A stretch of 28,891 nucleotides of DNA from Smittium culicis (GCA_001970855.1 LSSN01002370.1:1-28891); one strand, 5' to 3'; counted from the first letter of the stretch, positions 10,779 through 19,862 are shown. A program made the numbers and translations. The notes: generated by a model from the sequence alone, not told the origin.

Positions 10779-10931
10779 TTAAAGAGTCTTGGACGGGAAA
10801 AGGATACTAGAAAATAATTTTGAATAGATTACCATACATACCAATAGATAATGTACAGAAAACGCTAACGAATAAAATTATTAAGAGAAATTAGATTCGC
10901 TCATACAATTAATTTTCCACACTATCTATAA

Positions 10932-11119
10932 CCCTTTCGCGTCTAGCACACTTTGAAAAAGTCAATTTTATGATTCGTTTATTTTTTAATGCATATTTAT
11001 TATTTGTTATTTTATCAAAATATACCAATAATTCATAATGCCTCGGGATTAAGGAATTATAATTGAGTACAACTGGATATATCTGGTAGGCCAAAAACAG
11101 TCTACTGTCCGTGAAAGGG
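10932..11119 (-). mobile_element. Family B element, 188 bp
   Basis: CCCTTTCGCGTCTAGCACAC to CAGTCTACTGTCCGTGAAAG and GG, with TTAA at 11120-11123. The left flank is ATAA, one base from TTAA. Confidence 0.85.
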
Positions 11120-11123
11120 TTAA

Positions 11124-11727
11124 AATAAAACTTGTAATTTAGAGGATCTGCTTGACTAGTCATATATGATGCTTACATAATAATTTTTGTAAAAATACAA
11201 TTAATATTGGATTTTTATATCTATTGCGCTATGAAATTCTAATAATAGCTCATTTAGGGATTCTCGAATTATCCAATTATTAACAGTAATACAGGTTAAA
11301 AGTTTTAATTGTTGAGAAAATTATAGACTTAGAAAGATAATAATTAATTGGAATTAGTAAACAATTACAATTATAAACAAATATATCGACAGTGTAAATT
11401 ATCAAAAAGCTATAGAAACTATAATTGAATTTTATTTGTCAACTCATAGTCAGATGAGTGTTTTATTCCAACCAAAGTTGTAGTGTTGGAGTTTATGCAA
11501 ATAGTTTAATTATTCATTTTGAAATCATTTTAAATTTAAAATTCTAATTATTAAGCTATATAAACATCTAAAAATAATTAGCGAATAGTTATACACAAGT
11601 TTAAAGAATTTTCCATATATAAATTGAATGAATTTATAATCTGAAATGATTTAATTTTGACTACCAGTAAAAGTTAATGCCAGTATAGCGATAAGTCAAA
11701 TGCTTAGCATGTACCAAATATATTTGC
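11124..11727. other. AT-rich spacer, no gene seen
   Basis: No useful open frame and no recognised repeat. Confidence 0.6.
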
Positions 11728-11915
11728 CCCTTTCATGGGTGGTAGTCTATTTTTGAACTACCAAATATAGGCAGCTTTATTTTGTAAAAACCTTAAATTC
11801 CGAGGTCTTATAAATCATTGGAATATTGTATTTTAACAGCAAATTGCTAACTTTTCAATAAAATATAAGCGAATCATTAAGTTGGGTTTTTTATAGAATG
11901 TTAAGCAGGAACGAG
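11728..11915 (+). mobile_element. Family B element, 188 bp, diverged
   Basis: CCCTTTCATGGGTGGTAGTC and TATTTTTGAACTACCAAATA at the left; TTCCGAGG and AGCGAATCATTAAGTT inside; GTTAAGCAGGAACGAG then TTAA (11916-11919) at the right. The left TTAA has been lost. Confidence 0.75.
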
Positions 11916-11919
11916 TTAA

Positions 11920-12267
11920 ATTTTGAAATTTTCAAACTTTTTATTGTTATTACACAATATCGCTATTCTATATTGGCTCTTACGATCCCAGCATACGATA
12001 AACTCAGATGAATTTTTTTAATGGACAAAATCTTGTTGTAGAGATAATTACTTAATCGAAGTTTCGATAGGATTGAGATTTATATCCATAAATATCAACC
12101 TATTTATAAAAAAAATCTATTTAAAACGAGTTTTCCCCATAGTGAATGAGTAAACCTTTTATATTTTTTTCAATTGCACATTATCTCATATCAACATTAC
12201 TTCATTCATTTTTTTATGCCCATAAAAATTTAACGATTTTTTTACATCAAGAGGTCTATATTTCAAA
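11920..12267. promoter_or_regulatory. Upstream region of the subtilase gene
   Basis: About 350 AT-rich bases between a short element and the start codon. TATTTATAAAA at 12101-12111 is a TATA-like sequence roughly 160 bases upstream of the ATG, but such strings are common here. A 78-codon ORF starting at 12146 overlaps the gene in another frame and shows no family feature. Confidence 0.3.
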
Positions 12268-13623
12268 ATGCGCTACTTACTCGTTTCATCATACATTTTA
12301 TTTTCAATCATGGGCCCAGTGTCTGTACTTGGTCAAAATAGTAGCAGAGTCGCACCGATATACACAAGCGAGGGTACAATAACTGATGGAAATGTAGGTT
12401 TTCAACAAGCCATTAAATCATACAACATTGTGTTAAAAACTGACCCAGTCTCAACTAAAAGTAAGAGAAAGTGGGATGTAGCAGAATCAAAGTATATCCA
12501 AAGTCAACTTGAGGCTAAACTTAATGACCACATCAATTGGCTTAAAGAAAAACAGTCGGAAAACATAGTTATGTTCTCTGCTGATTCACAAAACGTAGAT
12601 GTAAATGTTACTGGCCAAACTATCGTCGGAGATTCTTTTATCGGTTATACTGCTACTCTTAACCCATCAGCTATGCTTCAGCTAGCTAACAATAATCAAG
12701 TTGCTTATATTGAAGAGAACTATCCTATCTATCCGAGCGTTTATCAACAATGGGCACCCTGGGGATTAACTAGAATTAACACAGTTGCACCTAATAGAAA
12801 TGTGTCATTTGGCGCCTACTCTACTGGATATACCTATACTGGAACAGGGGCTGGTGCTACTGTATACGTCTTGGATAGTGGAGTTGACAGTACACACATC
12901 GAATTCAATGGCGGTGCTATTGAAGCGCAGAAAAGCTTTATAATCACTGATGCGACTGATGGCGATTTTGTTGGCCATGGGACTGCAGTTTCGGGCATTT
13001 TGGGAGGAAGAAAAATCGGAGCTGCGAAAGGAGTTAGTATAAAGTCAGTAAAAGTGCTTTCTAAAAATGTCGGAAATGTTGATAGCGCAATGGCAGGAGT
13101 TCAATGGGTTGTCCAGGATTGGACCATAAATAACCCAAATAGCGATAAAACAGCAATTATTAATGCATCATTTGGAACTGAGGGGAGTTATTCACGAGCC
13201 TTGAATGAAGTATTCAAAACTGCATTTGATACTAAAATCTTACCTATAATAGCTGCAGGAAATAGCGCCTCCGATGCTTGTAATTCCAGTCCACAGAGCG
13301 CTGGAGTTGGTATCGTCGTGGGCTCAATTTCTACTTCAAACGACTACCAATCTTCATTTTCAAACTTTGGCGGATGTGTAGATATTTTTGCTCCCGGTGA
13401 AAATATAATCTATCCATTAATGAACTCAAAAACCAATTATAAGACTGATTCGGGTACTTCACTATCAGCTCCCTTTGTATCTGGTATAGCCGCTTTATAC
13501 ATTTCTAAAAATCCAAGCGCCACTCCTGATGATATTAAAAAATTCTTGTTGTCAACTGCTACTCCAAGCGTTACCCGTCTTTCTTCAAATACTACAAATC
13601 TTCTCCTTAACTACTCAGGATAA
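12268..13623 (+). CDS. Secreted subtilisin-like serine protease (S8, cerevisin/proteinase K type)
   Basis: The 451-residue preproenzyme is uninterrupted and intron-free. Residues 1-22 form a signal peptide (hydrophobic YLLVSSYILFSIMG, probable cut near VLG-QN). Residues ~52-155 look like an inhibitor_I9 propeptide (start YNIVLK, end VAYIEENYPIY). The mature enzyme probably starts near residue 160, before WGLTRIN. The catalytic residues are visible: Asp203 in VLDSGVDSTHIEF, His237 in VGHGTAVSGILGG, oxyanion Asn332 in IIAAGNSASDACN and Ser398 in SGTSLSAPFVSGIAALY. Cys338 and Cys370 occupy the positions where cerevisin-like enzymes have cysteines (DACN.., GGCVDIFAPG) and may pair. Two signature positions differ from the usual HGTH(C) and GTSMA(S/T)P. 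The ATG was chosen because it opens directly onto the signal peptide. The protein is expected to be secreted or vacuolar and to degrade peptides; the substrate is unknown. It stands alone among short repeats. Confidence 0.93.
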   Translation: MRYLLVSSYILFSIMGPVSVLGQNSSRVAPIYTSEGTITDGNVGFQQAIKSYNIVLKTDPVSTKSKRKWDVAESKYIQSQLEAKLNDHINWLKEKQSENIVMFSADSQNVDVNVTGQTIVGDSFIGYTATLNPSAMLQLANNNQVAYIEENYPIYPSVYQQWAPWGLTRINTVAPNRNVSFGAYSTGYTYTGTGAGATVYVLDSGVDSTHIEFNGGAIEAQKSFIITDATDGDFVGHGTAVSGILGGRKIGAAKGVSIKSVKVLSKNVGNVDSAMAGVQWVVQDWTINNPNSDKTAIINASFGTEGSYSRALNEVFKTAFDTKILPIIAAGNSASDACNSSPQSAGVGIVVGSISTSNDYQSSFSNFGGCVDIFAPGENIIYPLMNSKTNYKTDSGTSLSAPFVSGIAALYISKNPSATPDDIKKFLLSTATPSVTRLSSNTTNLLLNYSG

Positions 13624-14149
13624 TGTCAGCTAACTTTAATAATTATCTTGAAGCATTTTTTATCAGAAAATTAACAGAAAATTGTTTTAAACCTAATAGC
13701 TTTTTGATTATAAAAAAAATTTAATACATAGGCAGAATATTAAATATGACTCAAATTCATAACATTTTGAAGTTATATTGGCTAAAAAAAACATTTATAT
13801 CAAGCTTAAAGTTATATTTAGTATTTATTATTATCATTAATTATATATCGCTAATTAAATTCCATTTAATTCTAAAAAGATTTTACTTTAATATCCCAGG
13901 AAAGTACCTATTGAAAAAATATCTAATTATTTAAAAAAAGATATCTCGAAGAATCATATTTTTATCAATAGTTTTATGATGCTTATATTTGTGCTTTTAG
14001 TGAGGTTGTGTGAAAGTATGTTTACTTTTAGGGTATTAGATCTCTCTATCATTTAAAATTGCAACGCCTAATGGCAGTTTAGAGACTCGAATAGTATGCT
14101 CTACATAGCAAATTAGAGTAAAATTCAATCATAATTTTATACTATCCTT
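13624..14149. other. AT-rich spacer after the subtilase gene
   Basis: It will contain the 3' untranslated region. A 62-codon open frame at 13746-13934 is almost entirely I, L, K, N, Y and F, as expected for random AT-rich DNA. No other feature was seen. Confidence 0.6.
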
Positions 14150-14345
14150 GGTTGAGGGTAAAAGAGGATTCCTTCAGAAATTCATATGCATATATTCAAG
14201 GAGAGGCCCATCTAGAATCAGGTGGGACCATTTCATTCGGTACAGCCTTAGACAATATATATGCCAAATCCAAATTTTGTCAGTAATATGGGTCGCATTA
14301 ATTTGTCAGCCTATTTTAGGAGATCCATATCCAATATTCTAGTGT
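14150..14345 (+). pseudogene. Possible decayed coding fragment, unidentified
   Basis: About 190 bases are noticeably less AT-rich than their surroundings and are open in two + frames. One frame runs 64 codons from TTG at 14148. The other reads GEAHLESGGTISFGTALDNI before hitting stops, and then continues with a protein-like composition (FVSLF, SSVWVG). The second frame looks more like real protein but has no start and several stops. I do not recognise the family. It may be a transposon or gene relic, or chance. Confidence 0.25.
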
Positions 14346-15325
14346 TTGGGTAGGTAAATATTTTTTATTAATCACGTTAGGTATAGATTCTAGCTAAAAT
14401 CTTAATGATAGCGAATTCAATTTTATATAGTGAGATTAATCCTACAGCTTTTTTCAGCTTCAATCACCCTAAGCATTTGAATAAGTTCTTGGGGCGACCT
14501 TTCAGTTGTTATTTTGATATCAATTATTATAGCTATGGGAGACCCTTTATGAAGGTATTATTTTATAGTGTAAAGATTTATAACATATAAAATCGGATAA
14601 AAAACTGATGGCCAATGAGCAAAATCATTTCTTTCCTTTCGCAAATAATAATAACAGAATTAAATGAAAAAATAGAAAAATCAAAATATCTTATCAATCC
14701 ACCAATAATATTTACAATCTATTTATTCCCGAGCCAATAATATTAAACTGCAACAAAATGCTCTCTTCATTCAAAGTCTCATGTATGAAGCCTTTTTACA
14801 GACATAGAAATTAATTTACATAAGAATAATGTATTCTTTATAGCTTATAGCAGCTATACTACTTGCTTCTTGATTGTTTACTTTACTAAATAGTATCTAG
14901 TAAAGTTATAGTACCAATAAAACTACGAATTAAAAAAAACCCCCAACGCATTTGATAAGGTTATAGTATAAAATTGGTAACCATAAGCTGGTGTAAACTC
15001 GCATAAGTTTTTTTTACATTTTTTGAGAGACATAATCATTTTTATTGGGCCTTTTAATGATAAACTTTGATATTTGAGTTTTTTTTGGTATGAAAAGTGT
15101 ATTATAAAAATTCTAGATTAAAATTAATAATATAATATGGTAGACTATAGCATATTTGTAGGAGATATTTATTATTAAAATAATGAAAAAAAGAATATTC
15201 CACTTTTAAAGCATAGTAGTTATTTTAATTACTTTCTAAAGTCATTTTTTTATTTATATAGTTCTAGATAAACCTAATTTCGTGTAAACATACTAAATAA
15301 AGGTAAAAAGTTAAATAAAACTTTT
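14346..15325. other. AT-rich spacer, no gene seen
   Basis: A 61-codon open frame at 14405-14590 has no recognisable motif. The rest is stop-rich. Confidence 0.55.
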
Positions 15326-15709
15326 CCCTTTCAAAGGTGATGACTTTTTTGAACTTCCAACACTATTCAACCTAGGATCAAATTGGTAAATTAATATTTA
15401 ACCCTTTCAGGGGCGGTTGGCCTTTTTTGAACTACCAAAATTATCCAACCATACGACAATATGATAAATAAATATAATATAGTAATAAATAATTGGCCGG
15501 TAAATTTTATATATCCAATAACAAATAAATATAATATGACTTATCCAATTATAATTTTTAAAAAAGTTGAAGAGTACTTGCCCCGGAAAGGGTTAAAATA
15601 GCGGCTATTTGTTGGCAATGATTATAACTCGTCCAATGGGTATATACTATTTACGATTTATCCAATAATTTATTTTTAGTTAAAATACTAATGCTGGCCT
15701 ATGAAAGGA
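15326..15709 (+). mobile_element. Family A element interrupted by another family A element
   Basis: The left piece 15326-15401 starts CCCTTTCAAAGGTGATGACT and keeps TTTTTTGAACTTCCA. The right piece 15597-15709 ends GGCCTATGAAAGG before ATTAA (TTAA at 15710-15713). Joined, they total 189 bp, the family size. The break lies at TTAA 15398-15401, repeated at 15593-15596. Confidence 0.7.
15402..15592 (+). mobile_element. Family A element, 191 bp, well preserved, nested
   Basis: CCCTTTCAGGGGCGGTTGGC at the left, TACTTGCCCCGGAAAGGG at the right, and TTAA on both sides. It is a reference copy for family A. The interior carries AACTACCAAAATTATCCAAC, typical of the family. Confidence 0.9.
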
Positions 15710-15713
15710 TTAA

Positions 15714-16740
15714 CGAATTCAACTCCGCTAACTTTTTTTGAATACCAGAATTAGACAAAGGATGTCAAATAAAAAAATATATAACATGATTCTACATATT
15801 ATTGGTAATATCAATTCGTTCAGCCAACAGAAACTGATATCGCTTTATTAAGCCAACTATTAATTTTAATATCGTACAACTTTTTTTAGCTATTTAAATT
15901 AATAGCTTATGTTTGGGGTACAAAAGACCATCGAATAATTTTCTGATAAATCTAAATAGGTTCGCTAATTAGCAAGCCCAGATTTTATAAATAGGCTAGA
16001 CTATTTTTTGCATGTTCTATTCATTAATAGTTACATTTTTAATATTTGGAAAAAAAAATTAATATTCTAAGTGTAATACTGCTGGATTGAAAAAGAAATA
16101 AATTCTAGGCTCTCATGATGTAAAAGATACTTGAATGGTCGATTTTACATTAGTACATCGAGAAAAAAAATATTATGAAGGTCTAAATTAAAAAAAAAAT
16201 TAATTGAAGAGCATTTAACTGGATCAAAATATTCAAAAAGTTGTATGCTGTTATCAAATTAGATATCAATGCTTTATTTTCGTTATGCTAATAAGTGCTA
16301 GAATATTTTAATACTAATTTTAATATCGTCAATTTTAATAAATATTAAAATAAATTTTTTACCGAATCAAAAGATATTTAATCGCCAAAGTTAAAAAATT
16401 GATTTTTTTTCAAAGTGTGTGGATATCAAATTCTAATTTTATAATACAATTAAGCTCATATATAATGAAATGATAATATATTTGTTTTCTAGACTTTCAT
16501 CTCAACAAAATTTTAGAGATACTTATGAAAAAAGAAATTTATATTTATACAAAAAAAAACCTTATAAATAATGCATCCTCCACAATTCAGATTTGCTAAA
16601 ATAGTGAAAAATCAATACATATATTTTTTTGCGAATTTCCTTTTTATTTATTTTCAAAATTTTGCACTTAGCAATAAGGTAAGAAAATAAGAATCTAAAA
16701 ACATAATAGAAAAATCATAGATATTTAGGGAAAATAAATT
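15714..16740. other. AT-rich spacer upstream of the small secreted protein gene
   Basis: No open frame of interest. The first ~55 bases (CTAACTTTTTTTGAATACCA) faintly resemble a family A left end, but no right end was found. The last part should hold the promoter of the 16741 gene; no motif stands out among the AT runs. Confidence 0.5.
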
Positions 16741-17226
16741 ATGTTGGCTTCTTTAAAGCTTACCATTCCGCTTGCTCTACTCAGCATGGCAGTCATGTCA
16801 CAAGATCTTGATCCTAACGCTAGCGTTGGAGGGCTTGGAAACGGGCTAAACCCAGGTGGAATCGACTTTATCTATAAAAACGTAGTTGTTCCCCCTCCTC
16901 CAACCAGTCAAAATACATTCGAGTTCTTTAAAGACAAAAATTACGGAAACAGTTTCTACAGGGTTGATGTTGAATTCAACAAATGTTATGATGTAGGAGC
17001 TTTCAACTCTGCAATATTCTACGGAAGAAAGAATGGATATGTTAGAATGTACACAGGATCTGGATGCACAGGTGGCGGTGTTAACAGACTCATGTCTAAT
17101 CAATATGCACCATCGGATAACAAATTACAATACGGAACACAGTTTTCATCTGTTCAACTTTTGCCTGCTCCACGAGCTGTTCGACCAGTTATAAAGAAGC
17201 GCAGAAGGGATGATGATGAAAACTAA
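16741..17226 (+). CDS. Small secreted protein, possibly beta/gamma-crystallin-like
   Basis: 161 residues in one exon. Residues 1-20 form a clear signal peptide (KLTIPLALLSMAVMS, cut before QDLDP). Residues 25-58 are a Gly/Pro-rich linker ending in VVVPPPPTS. Residues ~58-141 form a compact domain with Cys82 (NKCYDVGAFNS) and Cys109 (GSGCTGGG), which may form a disulfide. Its aromatic-Gly pattern (FFKDKNYGNSFYRV, then YVRMYTGSGC) recalls one Greek-key unit of the beta/gamma-crystallin fold, but this is only a resemblance. The tail IKKRRRDDDEN is strongly basic then acidic. Base composition is clearly protein-coding and richer in G+C than the flanks. The minus-strand open frame inside it is a shadow. 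The function is unknown; extracellular or wall-associated location is inferred from the signal peptide. Confidence 0.85.
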   Translation: MLASLKLTIPLALLSMAVMSQDLDPNASVGGLGNGLNPGGIDFIYKNVVVPPPPTSQNTFEFFKDKNYGNSFYRVDVEFNKCYDVGAFNSAIFYGRKNGYVRMYTGSGCTGGGVNRLMSNQYAPSDNKLQYGTQFSSVQLLPAPRAVRPVIKKRRRDDDEN

Positions 17227-17512
17227 TCCTATTTTATTTCGAAAATTTAAATAGAACTTTATATTATATATAGACTTTCAATAAATTTAGTTTCTTTAGA
17301 CATTTATTACTTTCATATTAATCAATATGTTAATAAAGTATTAAACCAAACTTAACATCTAAATGCTATTTTTAAAGAGCATCATGATAAGATAAATAAA
17401 GTTTTTCATTTTATTTATATGAACACTATAATTTAAATTAATCAAGTATCGATGAGCCTTTGCTTTAAATTGTTGAAGTCAAAAATTTTATTCTTTTATA
17501 TTCCATGGCTTT

Positions 17513-17529
17513 TATATATATATATATAT
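17513..17529. repeat. (TA)n microsatellite, about 8-9 units
   Basis: An uninterrupted alternating T-A run between CTTT and TCAATT. Confidence 0.9.
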
Positions 17530-17810
17530 ATCAATTAACTAATAGTAGAAATATTAATCGATGGTTCAGGTGTTCTACTAGTATTCAATATAGAATTTAC
17601 TCAAATAATTTTTTTTTAGCTCAAGCTTAGACTTTTTAACATAAAAAATATACATAAACATGATCTTGTATCCTATTTTATAGCAAAGCGATGCTTCTAG
17701 TGATTTATTATTTGAATTATTCTTAAGTAATTTCTAATTCTGCTGATTTTTTTTTCTTTTTTCAGAGAGTTTATTAAAAACAATTTAAAATTTACTAAAA
17801 ACTATCGAAA

Positions 17811-17912
17811 AATATTTAACAAGTTATAAAAATATTACAAAAATAATTTTTCAACCGACCCCCCTCTTCCGCTCTAGCAGCTTCATACCCACTGGGCATT
17901 GGCTCAAGGTTC
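17811..17912 (+). repeat. Dispersed repeat E, copy 2
   Basis: Collinear with 9367-9467: AATATTTAACAAGTTA, TTTTTCAACC, CCGCTCTAGCAG, CCCACTGG, CTCAAGG. GGTTCTAATTC at 17909-17919 looks like a weak RNA polymerase III B box, but no tRNA structure could be drawn. Confidence 0.35.
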
Positions 17913-18205
17913 TAATTCTGCTGATAGAGTATACATATTATTGAAAAGGATATGTCAATAAATGTTCGTTTTTATTACTACGGGGGAAATTTTAATTACT
18001 GTATAAGCAATGCTAATTATCAAGTTTAATACTATCAATCCCGCTATAAAAACCAAATCCTAAAGTTAGCTTATTGGTACAGAAGGACCCACAACTATAT
18101 TTTTTCCGAGACTTGTCTAACCAAAGTAACTCAAGTACCAGAATCACTATATATTATCGTTTTTCAATAAACTGAGTGAAAATCGCGATTAATTATCTTT
18201 GTTAA

Positions 18206-18387
18206 CCCTTTCCCATTCAACACTTTAAAAAAATCAAATTTATGATTCGTTTATGATTTATAAGTTTTTTATTTGTTGTTAATTAAAATATGCCAATAAC
18301 TCTTAAGGCCTCGGAATTAAAGCATTTTAATTGAACGCTGTTGGCTATATATTGTGGGTTAAAAATAGTCTACCACCCGTGAAAGGG
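18206..18387 (-). mobile_element. Family B element, 182 bp
   Basis: TTAA at 18202-18205 and 18388-18391. The ends are CCCTTTCCCATTCAACACTT and AGTCTACCACCCGTGAAAGG plus G. The interior has GGCCTCGGAATTAAAG. Confidence 0.9.
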
Positions 18388-18682
18388 TTAAAATCAGCTA
18401 GTATCACAGCTTCTATAGGCTCAATATTAGCAAAAATCATAAAATTATTCCAATAGTATGATCAAACTCAAATTATTTATAAAATTTATAGTATTACTAG
18501 CTGATATCCTTGATGTAATATCTGTATTTTATTTTCATGGGAAATGCTAAGAATTGCAGTTGAAATTGATAAAAGTATATATTATCAAAATATTTTATCA
18601 TAAATAAAAAAAGCCCTCCTCAAGAATCGATTAAACGCGAACCAATTACTGTGGCGACTTCATAACGAGCATTTAGATATAT

Positions 18683-18869
18683 CCCTTTCTTGGTCGGTAG
18701 ACTGTTTTTGTTTTACCAAATATGGCTAGCAGCAAATTATTAAAATAATTAACTCGAAAGTTAAAAAATCTATTGGCATATTGATTTAAAGCAGCAAATA
18801 GTTAACTTATTTTAAATCGTTAGCGAATCAGCAAATTCACTTTTTTAATAAGTGATGGACGGGAAAGGG
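18683..18869 (+). mobile_element. Family B element, 187 bp
   Basis: CCCTTTCTTGGTCGGTAGAC at the left; ATGGACGGGAAAGGG then TTAA (18870-18873) at the right. The left TTAA is lost. It shares its right TTAA with the following A element. Confidence 0.85.
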
Positions 18870-18873
18870 TTAA

Positions 18874-19057
18874 CTGTTGCAGGAGCGGTTGGCTTTTTTT
18901 ATTCTGCAAAAACTATCCAATCATATGACAATTAAACTAAATTGTCAATATTGAACTTTTATTGAATTTTTACAACAGTTAGTCCAATAATAATTATTTA
19001 TACTAATATTATAAATAATAAATTTATATTATATTAAGAGCTTTGGCCCCAGAAAGG
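18874..19057 (+). mobile_element. Family A element, 184 bp, diverged left end
   Basis: It starts CTGTTGCAGGAGCGGTTGGC and keeps CTGCAAAAACTATCCAATCA. It ends TTTGGCCCCAGAAAGG then TTAA (19058-19061), and is directly joined through one TTAA to the B copy on its left. Confidence 0.75.
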
Positions 19058-19146
19058 TTAAATAGAAAATACAGGATAAAGCCTGTGGGTTTTATTTTTA
19101 TAGCTGAGAATGTATAATTAAGCCTTTTGAAAGAAAATACTCGTAG

Positions 19147-19337
19147 CCCTTTCCTGATCCAGCACACAATAGCTTTTTTAAAAATTGTAAATGGATAAGT
19201 CTATTAACAATAATTAGCTATTGTATGTATTTTTGTTAAGTAATTATAAATCATTAAAATACTATATTGATTTATCAGACTGTCGTTTGGTTGGATAAAT
19301 TTGGCAGTTCAAAAAATGCCACGCGCCCCTGAAAGGG
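19147..19337 (-). mobile_element. Family A element, 191 bp
   Basis: CCCTTTCCTGATCCAGCACA at one end; GGTTGGATAAATTTGGCAGT and CGCGCCCCTGAAAGGG then TTTAA at the other. The left flank is GTAG, no longer TTAA. Confidence 0.8.
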
Positions 19338-19568
19338 TTTAAAGATAATTGTAAAAAATTTTTGATCTACATAACTCAAACTGGTAGATAAATGAAATGT
19401 TGTGATAATTGCGTGATTTGTGTGTATTATTGCACATTTAATCGACATTTTATAAATATTTAAATTGGTTACTATTTTTCCAATTGCCTAAATATATCAA
19501 CTATCTCTAAGATTGGTAAGTTTAATCAAGCTTCAAACATACCATTCGCATAATAAGCTATTCCTTAA

Positions 19569-19727
19569 CACTTTTTTGGGCGGTAGACTATTTTTGATCT
19601 ATAAAATATATCAAATTAAATTCTACTAAAGCACTTTAATTCCGAGGTTGTAAGAAATATTTGTTTATGGTAAATTAGCAGCAAATTATAAATTTGATTT
19701 TTTTAAAGATTATTGTACAGTAAAGGG
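19569..19727 (+). mobile_element. Family B element, 159 bp, internally deleted
   Basis: TTAA at 19565-19568 and 19728-19731. CACTTTTTTGGGCGGTAGAC at the left, TTGTACAGTAAAGGG at the right, and AATTCCGAGGTTGTAAGAAA inside. About 28 bp are missing compared with full copies, around the segment AAATCATAAGCGAATC. Confidence 0.8.
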
Positions 19728-19862
19728 TTAAATAGAAGTCCGTCATAAATCCTGGTAGAGTAATAAGAATTTAAAAAAATTTTACGCTGAGACCCCTTAA
19801 AATCGATAATAAGCAGTGTAATTCAATAAGAAAAAAAGAAAAATTTTTATGAGCCTTACATA

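Larger units (their letters stand above)
9689..10803 (+). mobile_element. Family B element split into four pieces by three insertion events
   Basis: The pieces are 9689-9772, 9964-9978, 10336-10404 and 10783-10803. Joined, they total 189 bp, equal to the intact copy at 10590-10778, and they read in the family order: CGGGCGGTAAACC, TCTGAGGC, AATATTG, AAACGAATCATAAAATTC, AGAGTCTTGGACGGGAAAAGG. The interruptions are a B copy at an internal TTAA, a D copy at a TA, and an A+B pair at the internal TTTAAA near the right end. Confidence 0.75.
17227..18205. other. AT-rich spacer with small repeats, no gene seen
   Basis: It contains the 3' region of the secreted-protein gene, a (TA)n run and one copy of repeat E (listed separately). 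No open frame of interest. Confidence 0.6.

Noticed and set aside
10804..10905. Right half of the family B copy whose left half is 9582-9684
   Set aside because: It is expected here if the stack is fully nested, but the sequence shows only scattered similarity (AACGAATAAAATTATTAAGAG), not enough to assign.
8668..11119. CRISPR-like array of regularly spaced repeats
   Set aside because: The recurrent CCCTTTC/GAAAGGG motifs are paired inverted ends of ~190-bp elements with TTAA flanks, in both orientations and in a eukaryotic genome.
10909..11163. 84-codon minus-strand ORF
   Set aside because: It coincides with a family B short element and its flanks. Open frames of this size in a non-coding element are chance.
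12146..12382. 78-codon + strand ORF overlapping the start of the subtilase gene
   Set aside because: It is in another frame, has AT-driven composition and no motif. The 451-codon frame with a signal peptide explains the region.
15714..15900. Third family A copy directly after the nested pair
   Set aside because: Only a weak left-end resemblance (TTTTTTTGAATACCA); no right end or TTAA partner was found.
16846..17103. 85-codon minus-strand ORF
   Set aside because: It is the antisense shadow of the small secreted protein gene.
17870..17925. tRNA gene or tRNA-derived SINE
   Set aside because: GGTTCTAATTC resembles a B box, but the T-stem partners do not pair and no acceptor, D or anticodon arm could be drawn.
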